The position numbers and the translations under genes are program-made. A DNA stretch of 6,938 bases from Chloroflexota bacterium (GTDB lineage: Bacteria; Chloroflexota; Dormibacteria; Aeolococcales; Aeolococcaceae), in NCBI GenBank assembly GCA_003491925.1, contig DNAU01000081.1, positions 1 through 6,938 on the forward strand. The letters run 5' to 3'. Under the pieces are notes generated by a model. It did no database searches, was not told where the DNA came from, and saw only the letters and a program-made list of their open reading frames with translations. Below are positions 1 through 6,653 of this stretch, in pieces; within the stretch, counting starts at the first letter, position 1, and each line of letters opens with the position of its first letter.

Positions 1-965
1 CGGAGATCCTCCCCCGGCGCGTCGCCGGGTACCGTCCGGCGTGGCTCGACGACCTCTGCCTCTCGGGCAGCGTGGCCTGGGGCCGGCTGCGGGTGCGCGA
101 CGCCGACCCGGAGGCGAGCGTGCGCAGCCGGCCGTTCCCATCCCGGGCCACGCCGGTGACGCTGGTGGTGCGCGGCGACCTGCCCTGGCTGCTCCAGGCG
201 GTCCGCGGCGCCGCCCGGCCGTCCGAGCCGGAGAGCTGCGCCACCCGGGACGTCGTCGCGGTGCTGCGCGAGCACGGGGCGCTCTTCACCGGCGACGTCG
301 TCGCGCTCTCACGACGCCTCCCCACCGAGGTGTCCGCGGGGCTGTGGGACGCGGTCGGTCGGGGGCTGGTCACCGCCGACGGCTTCGCGGCGGTGCGCTC
401 ACTGCTCGACGGCCACCGCCACGGCGTCCCACGCCACGGACATGGCCTCCGGCGAGGCGCCGCGGGCATCGTCGCCGGGGAGGGGCGCTGGTCGCTGCTG
501 CCGGAGGCGGCGCCGGTGGCGGATCGCGACGGTCTGGCGGAGGCGCTGGCGGAGCAGCTCCTGGCGCACTGGGGCGTCGTCTTCCACGACCTGCTCGCCC
601 GCGAGACGCTGGCCATCCCCTGGCGCGAGGTCCTCTGGGCGCTCCGGCGGATGGAGGCGCGGGGCACGGTGCGCGGCGGTCGCTTCGTCAACGGCTTTGC
701 CGGCGAGCAGTACGCCCGACCGGAGGCGGTCGACATGCTGCGCTCGGTGCGCCGCAGCCAGCCGGCGGGTGAGCTGGTCACCCTGTCGGCGGCCGACCCG
801 TTGAACCTGGTGGGGATCGTCGTCCCCGGCCCGCGGATCCCCGCGCTCCACACCAACACGGTCACCTACCGCGACGGGGTCCCCGAGGCGGCGGGCCTCA
901 GCGCGGAGACGGCAGGCCTCACCGCGGAGGCCACGGCACGCGACCGGGCCACCGCGGCGGTGTAG
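1..965 (+). CDS. lhr: Lhr-like ATP-dependent helicase, C-terminal part (5' end outside window)
   Basis: This is the last 320 residues of a large superfamily 2 DEAD/DEAH helicase of the Lhr (large helicase-related) family. These are ATP-driven 3'-5' nucleic-acid translocases linked to DNA repair. The frame is open from base 3, and the first residues (LPRRVAGYRPAWLDDLC) are already conserved family sequence, so the gene starts upstream and GTG at 72 is internal. Only the region after the helicase motor is seen. Recognisable blocks are PWREVLWALRRMEARG (Trp at residue 207), then GGRFVNGFAGEQYA and LSAADPLNLVG, all typical of the Lhr C-terminal domain. The motor motifs (Walker A, DEAH) lie outside the window. 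The protein ends in an Ala/Thr/Glu-rich tail containing a short repeat. It converges on aroA and is not part of the trp operon. The family call is by recognition of these blocks and is fairly secure; the exact subtype is not. Confidence 0.87.
   Translation, partial: EILPRRVAGYRPAWLDDLCLSGSVAWGRLRVRDADPEASVRSRPFPSRATPVTLVVRGDLPWLLQAVRGAARPSEPESCATRDVVAVLREHGALFTGDVVALSRRLPTEVSAGLWDAVGRGLVTADGFAAVRSLLDGHRHGVPRHGHGLRRGAAGIVAGEGRWSLLPEAAPVADRDGLAEALAEQLLAHWGVVFHDLLARETLAIPWREVLWALRRMEARGTVRGGRFVNGFAGEQYARPEAVDMLRSVRRSQPAGELVTLSAADPLNLVGIVVPGPRIPALHTNTVTYRDGVPEAAGLSAETAGLTAEATARDRATAAV
891..932 (+). repeat. 21-base tandem near-duplication in the helicase gene tail
   Basis: Bases 891-911 and 912-932 are adjacent copies of one 21-base unit, matching at 17 of 21 positions. 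In frame they encode AGLSAET and AGLTAEA. The repeat lies after the last conserved Lhr block, in a tail that looks disordered. A length that is a multiple of three keeps the frame. It is probably a small slippage or duplication event in a weakly constrained terminus. Confidence 0.6.
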
Positions 966-992
966 GGGGCAGCCCGTCTACGCCTACCCCGC
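957..992. terminator. Inverted repeat spanning both convergent stop codons (possible bidirectional terminator)
   Basis: Bases 957-966 (gcggtgtagg) and 983-992 (cctaccccgc) pair at 9 of 10 positions, with a 16-base loop that contains a small ggg/ccc pairing. The helicase TAG (963-965) lies in the left arm and the aroA stop (complement of 984-986) in the right arm, so one hairpin would form at the 3' end of both transcripts. No T-tract follows on either strand, so a classical intrinsic terminator is not shown. It could act as a weak terminator or a 3'-end stabiliser, or be chance in GC-rich DNA. Confidence 0.3.
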
Positions 993-2288
993 GGACAGGG
1001 TCGCGAGGTCCTCGAAGAACCCGGGATAGGAGATGGCCACCGACTCCGCGCCGGCGATGCGGGTCTCGCCCGGAGCCGCGCAGAGGCCCGCCGCCACCGC
1101 GAAGGCCATCGCCAGCCGGTGGTCGCCGGCGGCGTCGACGGCGGCCGGCACCAGCCGGGTCGGTCCCTCGATGAGCAGCCCGTCGGGGAGGGTCTCGCAG
1201 CGCGCGCCCATCCGTTTCAATCCCGCGGCCAGGCAGGCGATGCGATCGGACTCCTTGGCCCGCAGCTCGGCGGCGTCGTGGATCTCGGTCACTCCCTCCG
1301 CCTGGGTGGCGAGCACCGCGATGACCGGAAGCTCGTCGATGAGCCGCGGCACCAGCGCACCCTCGATGCGGGTCCCGTGCAGGATGCCGCCGCGCACCTC
1401 CACGTCGCCGACCGGCTCCACGCCACCGGCCGGCTCGCCCTCGGCGACCTCGACCCCGGCGCCCATGGCGCGAAGCACATCGAGCACTCCGTTGCGGCCG
1501 GGGTTCAGGCCCACGTCGGGGCAGCGGACCCGCCAGCCCTCGCGCGCCGCCGCCATGCAGAGGAAGAAGGCGGCCGAGCTGAGGTCCCCCGGGATCCGCA
1601 GGCCGAAGGGCTCCAGGACGGCAGGCGCGACGGTGACACGACCGTCGCCGCGGGCCACCTGAACGCCGCAGAGCTGGAGCAGCCTCTCGGTGTGGTCACG
1701 GGTCGGGGCCGGCTCGACCACGGTGGTCGGCCCGTCCGCGAAGAGACCGGCGAGCAGGACCGCGGTCTTGACCTGGGCGCTCGGGACCGGCGGTTCGAAG
1801 GTGATGGCCCGGAGGGGACGCCGCCCCTCGACGGTCATCGGAGCGGTGCCCTCCGGCCCCAGCCGGACCGCGGCTCCCATCTCCTGGAGTGGGGCGGCGA
1901 CGCGGCGCATCGGCCGCCGCATCAGTGAGGCGTCCCCCTCCAGGCAGACGGTGATGGGATGCCCGGCGACGGCCCCGGCGAGCATCCGCATGGTGCTCCC
2001 CGAGTTGCCGCAGTCGAGGCGCTCGGCGGGGGCGATCAGGGCATGCACGGGCCCGGTGCCCTCCACCATCGCGCGGCCGTCGCCGTGGATGCGGATGTAG
2101 ACGCCGCACGCCTCCAGGCACGACGCGGTGTGGGCCACGTCCTCGCCCGGGGCCAGGCCGCCGAGGTAGCTGCGGCCGCGCGCCAGCGCTCCGAGGATGA
2201 GGGCGCGGTGGCTGATGCTCTTGTCCCCGGGCACCCGAACCTCGCCCTCCAGGCGGAAGATCGGCCCCAGGTTGACGGGGGGACTCAT
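984..2288 (-). CDS. aroA: 3-phosphoshikimate 1-carboxyvinyltransferase (EPSP synthase)
   Basis: EPSP synthase joins shikimate-3-phosphate and phosphoenolpyruvate in the cytoplasm, the step before chorismate synthase. With ATG at 2288 the product is 434 residues, normal for the family. Conserved elements are GDKSISHR (K23, S24, R28), LDCGNSGSTMR (G97 and R101, matching E. coli G96 and R100), GDASLMRRPMRR, SAQVK (170-174), RDHTE (197-201), LIDELP with the likely catalytic D318, KESDRI (E346) and DHRLAMAF near the end. The open frame continues upstream into trpA, but there is no other ATG or GTG between the trpA stop and 2288, and the family N-terminus fits this start. No clear Shine-Dalgarno sequence is visible. 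It follows trpA by 31 bases and is probably co-transcribed with it. Several signatures resemble class II (CP4-like) enzymes more than E. coli-type class I. Confidence 0.95.
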   Translation of the reverse strand: MSPPVNLGPIFRLEGEVRVPGDKSISHRALILGALARGRSYLGGLAPGEDVAHTASCLEACGVYIRIHGDGRAMVEGTGPVHALIAPAERLDCGNSGSTMRMLAGAVAGHPITVCLEGDASLMRRPMRRVAAPLQEMGAAVRLGPEGTAPMTVEGRRPLRAITFEPPVPSAQVKTAVLLAGLFADGPTTVVEPAPTRDHTERLLQLCGVQVARGDGRVTVAPAVLEPFGLRIPGDLSSAAFFLCMAAAREGWRVRCPDVGLNPGRNGVLDVLRAMGAGVEVAEGEPAGGVEPVGDVEVRGGILHGTRIEGALVPRLIDELPVIAVLATQAEGVTEIHDAAELRAKESDRIACLAAGLKRMGARCETLPDGLLIEGPTRLVPAAVDAAGDHRLAMAFAVAAGLCAAPGETRIAGAESVAISYPGFFEDLATLSAG

Positions 2289-2319
2289 CGGAGCGACGTT
2301 GCGGAGGTCGACGTGAGGC

Positions 2320-3141
2320 TCACCCGACCACGCCCACCCCGCGGAGCCCGCGGATGAACCGCTCCGCGATCGCCCCGGGATCGTCACCGCCCCTCGCGAT
2401 GGCGTCGAGCAGCGCCGAACCGACCACGACCGCCTCGCAACGACCCGTGAGAGCCTCCACGTGCTCAGGCCGTGAGATGCCGAAACCGAGGGCGCGCGGC
2501 AGGGCGGTGACCGAACGCACCCGCTCCAGCAGGTCCAGCGCGGCGGGGCCCACGCTCTCGCGCGCGCCCGTGGTGCCGGTCACGCTGACGCAGTAGACGA
2601 AGCCGGCGGCGGTTGCCGCCACCCGGGCCACGCGGGGGGTCGGCGTGGTGGGCGCCACCAGCGGGATGTGGGCCAGCCCGTGGCTCGCCAGCGCCGCGGC
2701 CAGCGCGGCGGCCTCCTCGGCGGGGAGGTCGGGGACGATCACCCCGTCGACGCCGGCCCGGGCGCACGCGGCCGCGAAGGCCTCCACGCCGACGGCCAGC
2801 ACCGGGTTGATGTAGGTCATCACCGCCACCGGGATGGTCAGCCCCGCGGTCCGGGCCTCGGCCACTTGGGCGATCGCCCGGGCGGGGGTCATCCCCTGCT
2901 CGAGGGCGCGCCACCCGGTGCGCTGGATGGTGGGTCCGTCGGCCAGCGGGTCGCTGAAGGGGATGCCCACCTCGGCCGCCAGGCTCCCCGCCCGCTGGCA
3001 GGCGAGCAGCAGCGGCGCGGTGTCGGCCGGCCCCGGGAAACCGGCGGTGACGTAGGGGATGATCCCGGGACGTCCGTCGCCGGCGCGCGCCGCGAAGGCG
3101 GCCGCGAACCGGGCCGGCCCAACGGGGAGGCCGGCGGTCAT
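2320..3141 (-). CDS. trpA: Tryptophan synthase alpha subunit
   Basis: TrpA cleaves indole-3-glycerol phosphate to indole and glyceraldehyde-3-phosphate and channels indole to TrpB in the alpha2-beta2 complex. The product is 273 residues, the usual size for this TIM-barrel protein. IPYVTAGFP opens the barrel. [17 protein letters not shown] carries both catalytic acids, E57 and D68 (E. coli E49 and D60). The [24 protein letters not shown] and GFGIS blocks follow in order; the last strands bind the substrate phosphate. The ATG overlaps the trpB stop by ATGA, so translation is probably coupled, and no separate Shine-Dalgarno is evident. The strand leading to E57 reads GSLAAEVG rather than the common GADxxELG, a small departure that leaves the catalytic residues in place. 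Confidence 0.97.
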   Translation of the reverse strand: MTAGLPVGPARFAAAFAARAGDGRPGIIPYVTAGFPGPADTAPLLLACQRAGSLAAEVGIPFSDPLADGPTIQRTGWRALEQGMTPARAIAQVAEARTAGLTIPVAVMTYINPVLAVGVEAFAAACARAGVDGVIVPDLPAEEAAALAAALASHGLAHIPLVAPTTPTPRVARVAATAAGFVYCVSVTGTTGARESVGPAALDLLERVRSVTALPRALGFGISRPEHVEALTGRCEAVVVGSALLDAIARGGDDPGAIAERFIRGLRGVGVVG

Positions 3142-4328
3142 GGAGCGACGGACCCCGAGCCGCCGATCGCCCGCACGGTGTCGATGTCCTTGTCGCCACG
3201 GCCACTGAGGCAGACCAGCACCCGATGCCCCGGGCCGAGCTCGCGGGCCCGGCGCTCCGCCACCGCCAGGGCGTGGCTGGACTCGAGGGCGGGGATGATC
3301 CCCTCCATCCGGCAGAGCCGGTGGAAGGCGCGCAGCGCCTCCTCGTCGGTGCAGACGACGTAGCGGGCCCGCTCCGAGTCGCGGAGCGCGGAGTGCTCGG
3401 GGCCGACCCCGGGGTAGTCGAGCCCCGCCGAGATCGAATGCGTCTCGCGCACCTGGCCGTTCTCGTCCTGGAGCAGGTAGCTGTACGCCCCGTGGAGGAC
3501 ACCGGGCCGGCCCGCGACCAGGGACGCGGCGTGCTCGCCGGTGCCGATCCCGCGACCCGCCGCCTCCACCCCGAGCAGCTCCACGTCCTCGTCCTCGATG
3601 AAGGCGGTGAAGATCCCGATGGCGTTGCTGCCCCCGCCGACACAGGCGACCACCGAGTCGGGGAGCGCACCCCAGCGGCGCAGCGCCTCGGCACGGGCCT
3701 CGTCGCCGATCACCCGCTGGAAGCGCCTGACCAGGGTCGGGTAGGGGTGCGGCCCCACCACCGAGCCGATGACGTAATGCGTGTTCTGGACGTTGGTGAC
3801 CCAATCTCGAATGGCCTCGTTGGTGGCGTCCTTGAGGGTCCTCGAGCCGCTGTCCACCGGCCTGACCTCGGCGCCGAGCAGGCCCATGCGGTAGACGTTG
3901 ACCGCCTGGCGGCGGGTGTCCTCGCGACCCATGTAGACGACGCACTCGAGGCCGAAGCAGGCGCAGACGGTGGCGACCGCCACCCCGTGCTGGCCGGCCC
4001 CGGTCTCGGCGATGATCCGGGTCTTGCCCATCCGCCGGGCCAGCAGCACCTGGCCGAGCGCGTTGTTGAGCTTGTGGGCGCCGGTGTGGACGAGGTCCTC
4101 GCGCTTGAGCCAGATCTCGGCCCCGGCGCAGTCGGCGGTCAGCCGTCGGGCCAGGGTCAGCGGGGTGGGGCGCCCGGCGTAGTCGTGCAGCCACGAGTCC
4201 AGCTCGGCGACGAAGCCGGGGTCGGCGAGCGCCTCGGTCATCGCCGCCTCCAGCTCCTCGACGGCGGGCACCAGGGTCTCGGGTACGTAGGCCCCACCGT
4301 AGATCCCGAAGCGGCCGGCGGCGGTCAT
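3138..4328 (-). CDS. trpB: Tryptophan synthase beta subunit
   Basis: TrpB is the PLP enzyme that condenses indole with serine to make tryptophan. At 396 residues it is the standard bacterial TrpB1 length. It begins [13 protein letters not shown], the typical N-terminus. HTGAHKLNN carries the Schiff-base lysine K86, ETGAGQHG carries the catalytic E108, and GGGSN at 231-235 binds the PLP phosphate. The C-terminal [12 protein letters not shown] block is intact. The ATG overlaps the trpF stop (ATGA), and the trpB stop overlaps the trpA start in the same way, keeping the two subunits of one complex adjacent and coupled. A good ribosome binding site lies upstream. Nothing appears broken. Confidence 0.98.
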   Translation of the reverse strand: MTAAGRFGIYGGAYVPETLVPAVEELEAAMTEALADPGFVAELDSWLHDYAGRPTPLTLARRLTADCAGAEIWLKREDLVHTGAHKLNNALGQVLLARRMGKTRIIAETGAGQHGVAVATVCACFGLECVVYMGREDTRRQAVNVYRMGLLGAEVRPVDSGSRTLKDATNEAIRDWVTNVQNTHYVIGSVVGPHPYPTLVRRFQRVIGDEARAEALRRWGALPDSVVACVGGGSNAIGIFTAFIEDEDVELLGVEAAGRGIGTGEHAASLVAGRPGVLHGAYSYLLQDENGQVRETHSISAGLDYPGVGPEHSALRDSERARYVVCTDEEALRAFHRLCRMEGIIPALESSHALAVAERRARELGPGHRVLVCLSGRGDKDIDTVRAIGGSGSVAP

Positions 4329-5017
4329 CGACCTGCCCCTCCGGCGCGGGTGACGGCGCCCGGACCGGTGGCCGCCGCCTCGCGCGCGTGCAGCGTAGTG
4401 AACGCCTCGCGGGCCGCGATCACGAAGTCGCGGACCCTGCCGGGGTCCTTGACCCCGGGGCTCGACTCCAGCCCGCTGCTGGCGTCGACACCGTGCGGCC
4501 GGACCCGCTCGATGGCGGCGGCGACGTTGTCGGGGGTCAGCCCCCCGGCCAGGATGATGGGGCGGTGGGCGGCGACCTCGGCGGCGGTCTCGAGGTCGAC
4601 CAGCCTGCCGGTGCCGCCGGGGAGCGTGCCGGCCCCCGCCAGCGGGCTGTCCAGGAGCAGCAGGCAGTCCGGCCACCAGTCGGCGGTGAAGGCGCCCCGC
4701 CGGTCGGCCGGGTTCACCGCCCGAATCACCGGGACGTCGACCTCCTCGACCAGCCACGGCTCCACCCGGCCGTGGAGCTGGACCGCGTCGAACCGGTGCT
4801 GGCGAGCCAGACCGGCGCAGCGCTCGGCTGTCGGCTCGACCATCACGCCGATCAGGTCGACGCGCCCCGCCAGCGCGGTGCGCACCGCGTCCACGGCGGC
4901 GGCGTCGGCGTGGCGCGGGCTGCGCGGCTCGAGGACAACCCCGACCCAGTCGGCTCCCGCCTCGACCGCGCAGTCGGCGATCTCGGGGGTGCGCACCCCG
5001 CAGACCTTGACGATCAC
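4325..5017 (-). CDS. trpF: Phosphoribosylanthranilate isomerase
   Basis: TrpF isomerises N-(5'-phosphoribosyl)anthranilate to CdRP, the substrate of TrpC. The product is 230 residues, slightly long for a family of about 200-225; the extra length is an Ala/Gly-rich tail after the last barrel helix. KVCGV at the N-terminus holds the catalytic C6, and LLLDS holds D123, the likely general acid. QLHG (80-83), GGTG (134-137), [10 protein letters not shown] and GVDASSGLE (phosphate-binding strands) are present. GTG at 5017 is chosen because it places KVCGV at the family position and overlaps the trpC stop by GTGA; the open frame continues upstream, but only inside trpC. Mild departures are VDL where FDW is common after GGTG, and VMVEPT in place of the usual FVN-type strand. 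Confidence 0.95.
   Translation of the reverse strand: MIVKVCGVRTPEIADCAVEAGADWVGVVLEPRSPRHADAAAVDAVRTALAGRVDLIGVMVEPTAERCAGLARQHRFDAVQLHGRVEPWLVEEVDVPVIRAVNPADRRGAFTADWWPDCLLLLDSPLAGAGTLPGGTGRLVDLETAAEVAAHRPIILAGGLTPDNVAAAIERVRPHGVDASSGLESSPGVKDPGRVRDFVIAAREAFTTLHAREAAATGPGAVTRAGGAGR
4338..4342 (-). promoter_or_regulatory. Ribosome binding site of trpB
   Basis: The minus strand reads GGAGG here, nine bases before the trpB ATG at 4328 and inside the 3' end of trpF. It is the clearest Shine-Dalgarno sequence in the operon; the other starts have only weak G-rich stretches. This supports the ATG chosen for trpB and suggests that TrpB may be initiated independently as well as by coupling. Confidence 0.65.
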
Positions 5018-5838
5018 GGCCGCACCCCGTCCGCGGACGGTCGCCGCCCCGCCCCCTCCGCGGCCGCGGCTGCCACCAGCTCGGCGCAGAGGGCACCCGG
5101 GTCGGGGTGACGCATCAGCGCCTCGCCGACCAGCACCGCGTCGGCCCCCTCCCCCACCAGGCGGCCGACGTCGGCGGCGCTCCGCACCCCGGACTCGGCG
5201 ACGCTCACCACCCCGTCCGGGAGCAGCCGGCGCAGCCGGGCGAAGGTGCCGAGGTCGGTGCGGAGGCTGCGCAGGTCGCGGTTGTTGATGCCGACGCAGC
5301 TGGCCCCGGCGGCCAGGGCGCGCTCCACCTGCTGCTCGTCGTGGACCTCGACCACGGCCTGGGCGCCCGCCCGTCGCACCGCCTCCAGGCACTCGTCGAG
5401 GGCGCCTCCCTCGAGCACGGCGACGATCAGCAGCACCCAGTCGGCGCCGAGCACCCGGGACTCGGCGACCTGCACGGGATCCACCGTGAAGTCCTTGCGC
5501 AGCACCGGGATCTCGACCGCGGCCCGCACCGCCTCCAGGTCCGCCGGCGAGCCGCCGAAGTCGGAGCCGTCGGTGAGCACCGAGATCGCCGCCGCCCCAG
5601 CGCCGGCGTACGCGGCGGCGACCTCCCCCACGTCGAGGTCGGCGCGCAGGGAGCCGCCGCTGGGCGAGCAGCGCTTCAGCTCGGCGATGACCCGACCGCC
5701 GCGCAGCACCTCGACGCCGGGCGCGGCTGGCAGGTGCTCAGCCTTGGCCCAGATGGCTCCGCGACCGCAGCTGATCTCCTCGACCTCGCGTCGTTTCCGC
5801 TCGACGATCGGCCCGAGCGCCCCGAGATCCGTGCTCAT
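5014..5838 (-). CDS. trpC: Indole-3-glycerol phosphate synthase
   Basis: TrpC closes the indole ring, converting CdRP to indole-3-glycerol phosphate with loss of CO2 and water. The product is 274 residues from ATG at 5838, the usual length. The N-terminal helix ([11 protein letters not shown]) and the catalytic set are complete: E53 and K55 in [11 protein letters not shown]115 in [10 protein letters not shown]164 in VVEVHDE, N185 in GINNRDL, and E215-S216 in VAESG. An in-frame GTG at 5874 would add 12 residues but lies inside the palindromic element and is not family-like, so it was rejected. The ATG overlaps, by ATGA, the stop of a 51-codon frame filling the upstream gap. The stop overlaps the trpF GTG. 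No strong Shine-Dalgarno precedes the start. Confidence 0.96.
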   Translation of the reverse strand: MSTDLGALGPIVERKRREVEEISCGRGAIWAKAEHLPAAPGVEVLRGGRVIAELKRCSPSGGSLRADLDVGEVAAAYAGAGAAAISVLTDGSDFGGSPADLEAVRAAVEIPVLRKDFTVDPVQVAESRVLGADWVLLIVAVLEGGALDECLEAVRRAGAQAVVEVHDEQQVERALAAGASCVGINNRDLRSLRTDLGTFARLRRLLPDGVVSVAESGVRSAADVGRLVGEGADAVLVGEALMRHPDPGALCAELVAAAAAEGAGRRPSADGVRP

Positions 5839-5990
5839 GACGCCCGGGCCCACGCTGAGACGGTGGTGGGGCACGTCGTCGCAGGGGGGTTTGCGCAGGC
5901 GCGAGCTGCAATCGCGCCGAGCACAAGCCGCCGACGTCGCAGGCGTCGGACGAGCGTCCCCCCGAAGACGATGTGCCCCACGACCGTCAC
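5835..5990 (-). CDS. Possible 51-residue small protein between trpG and trpC, unknown function
   Basis: An uninterrupted 51-codon frame exactly fills the trpG-trpC gap. Its GTG (5990-5988) overlaps the trpG TGA as GTGA, and its TGA (5837-5835) overlaps the trpC ATG as ATGA, the same 4-base junctions that link trpC, F, B and A. The product starts MTVVGHIVFGGTLV, has a basic cluster RRLRRRR at 15-21, a second apolar stretch at 22-29, two cysteines (32 and 40) and one Trp (47). I recognise no family. For it: the coupled junctions and perfect fit. Against it: most of it coincides with a palindrome that constrains its sequence, chance open frames of this size are common in GC-rich DNA, and it uses CGA and CGT arginine codons in its basic cluster. 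It does not resemble TrpD or a Trp-rich leader peptide. Confidence 0.3.
   Translation of the reverse strand: MTVVGHIVFGGTLVRRLRRRRLVLGAIAARACANPPATTCPTTVSAWARAS
5859..5988 (-). other. Palindromic structured element in the trpG-trpC gap (candidate cis-acting RNA or MITE-like insertion)
   Basis: Bases 5859-5880 and 5967-5988 are inverted repeats matching at 20 of 22 positions. Inside, gggggg (5884-5889) faces cccccc (5958-5963). Two perfect hairpins follow: 5898-5904 with 5912-5918 (7 bp, 7-base loop) and 5931-5936 with 5944-5949 (6 bp, 7-base loop). The first is extended by 5891-5896 pairing with 5921-5926. On the operon-sense strand the loops CCUGCGA and UUGCAGC can form six consecutive kissing pairs. 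The result is a compact three-way junction. Of three imperfect positions, two are G-U on the operon-sense strand and A-C on the other; the third is the reverse, which mildly favours the operon transcript. The stem begins at the second base of the trpG stop codon and ends 20 bases before the trpC ATG. No target-site duplication, U-tract or T-box motif is seen. The fold is read by eye. Confidence 0.6.
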
Positions 5991-6619
5991 CTACGAACCT
6001 GCAGCGGCACTGCGGTCATCTCCAGGAAGTTCTCGAGGATGCGGTAGCCGGCGTCGGTGCCGATCGACTCGGGGTGGAACTGGACCCCGACCACGGGGTG
6101 CTCGCGGTGGCGCAGCGCCATGATCACCCCGTCGTCGGTGCGAGCGGTGACCTCGAGCGATCTGGGCAGGGTCGCGGGCTCGACCACCAGCGAGTGGTAC
6201 CGGGTCGCCGTGAAAGGGTCGGGCACCCCGGCGAAGAGCCCGGAGCCGTCGTGGCGGACCTGGCTCAGCTTCCCGTGCATCAGCGACGGCGCGCGCACCA
6301 CCCGGCCACCGTACGCCTCCCCGATGGCCTGGTGCCCCAGGCACACCCCGAGGATGGGGATGCGAGCGCCGAGCTCGCGGATCAGCTCGACGGAGATCCC
6401 GGCGTCGGCGGGGGCCCTGGGCCCGGGCGAGACCACCACGGCCGCCGGCCGGCGCTCCCGGATCGCCGCCACGGTGGCCGTGTCGTTGCGCACCACCACG
6501 CAGCGCGCCCCGAGCTCGCCCAGCCGCTGGACCAGGTTGAAGGTGAAGGAGTCGTAGTTGTCGACAACCAGGACCGAATCTCCGAGGTCGCGGTCGGGAA
6601 GGCTGAACTCCTCGTTCAC
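5987..6619 (-). CDS. trpG: Anthranilate synthase component II (glutamine amidotransferase)
   Basis: TrpG hydrolyses glutamine and passes ammonia to TrpE to make anthranilate. The product is 210 residues, slightly longer than the usual 190-200 because of a short N-terminal extension before VLVVDNYDSFTFNL, the family start block. The class I amidotransferase triad is complete: C93 in GVCLGHQ, and H182 and E184 in FHPES. HGK (115-117) and YHSLVV (141-146) are typical of TrpG/PabA. GTG at 6619 is the only plausible start, as no ATG or GTG lies between it and the conserved block; no clear Shine-Dalgarno is visible. The oxyanion-loop motif reads SPGPRAP, where SPGPG or SPGPC is more usual. Pairing with trpE makes tryptophan synthesis the main role, but such subunits can also serve PabB in folate synthesis. 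Confidence 0.95.
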   Translation of the reverse strand: MNEEFSLPDRDLGDSVLVVDNYDSFTFNLVQRLGELGARCVVVRNDTATVAAIRERRPAAVVVSPGPRAPADAGISVELIRELGARIPILGVCLGHQAIGEAYGGRVVRAPSLMHGKLSQVRHDGSGLFAGVPDPFTATRYHSLVVEPATLPRSLEVTARTDDGVIMALRHREHPVVGVQFHPESIGTDAGYRILENFLEMTAVPLQVRR

Positions 6620-6653
6620 GAGGGGTGCCCCCCGCCGGTCGGGGCCGCCACGC

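Noticed and set aside
41..772. Alternative + strand frame overlapping the Lhr-like gene
   Set aside because: The adjacent frame carries the conserved Lhr blocks; this one is Arg/Gly/Ala-rich shadow sequence.
2289..2319. Promoter or terminator between trpA and aroA
   Set aside because: The 31-base spacer shows no convincing -10/-35 pair, hairpin or Shine-Dalgarno.
3752..3763. A 12-base match in trpB to one arm of the palindrome (gccccaccaccg)
   Set aside because: It encodes conserved TrpB residues around GPHPYP and lacks the rest of the element, so it is coincidental.
3225..5288. Very long open frame on the + strand opposite trpB, trpF and trpC
   Set aside because: It is antisense to three genes with complete catalytic motifs. 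Its translation is low-complexity Ala/Gly/Arg/Pro sequence with no family resemblance, as expected from GC-rich third codon positions.
5836..5874. Upstream GTG start for trpC at 5874
   Set aside because: It would add 12 residues encoded by the palindrome arm. The ATG at 5838 fits the family N-terminus and the ATGA junction.
5839..5986. Remnant of trpD in the trpG-trpC gap
   Set aside because: The three operon-sense frames show no TrpD-like motif (no GTGGD or N-terminal helical block), and the sequence is better explained by the inverted-repeat structure.
5839..5986. T-box, classical trp attenuator or purine riboswitch
   Set aside because: There is no T-box consensus, no tandem Trp codons (one Trp in the 51-codon frame) and no U-tract terminator. 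The resemblance to a purine riboswitch is only topological.
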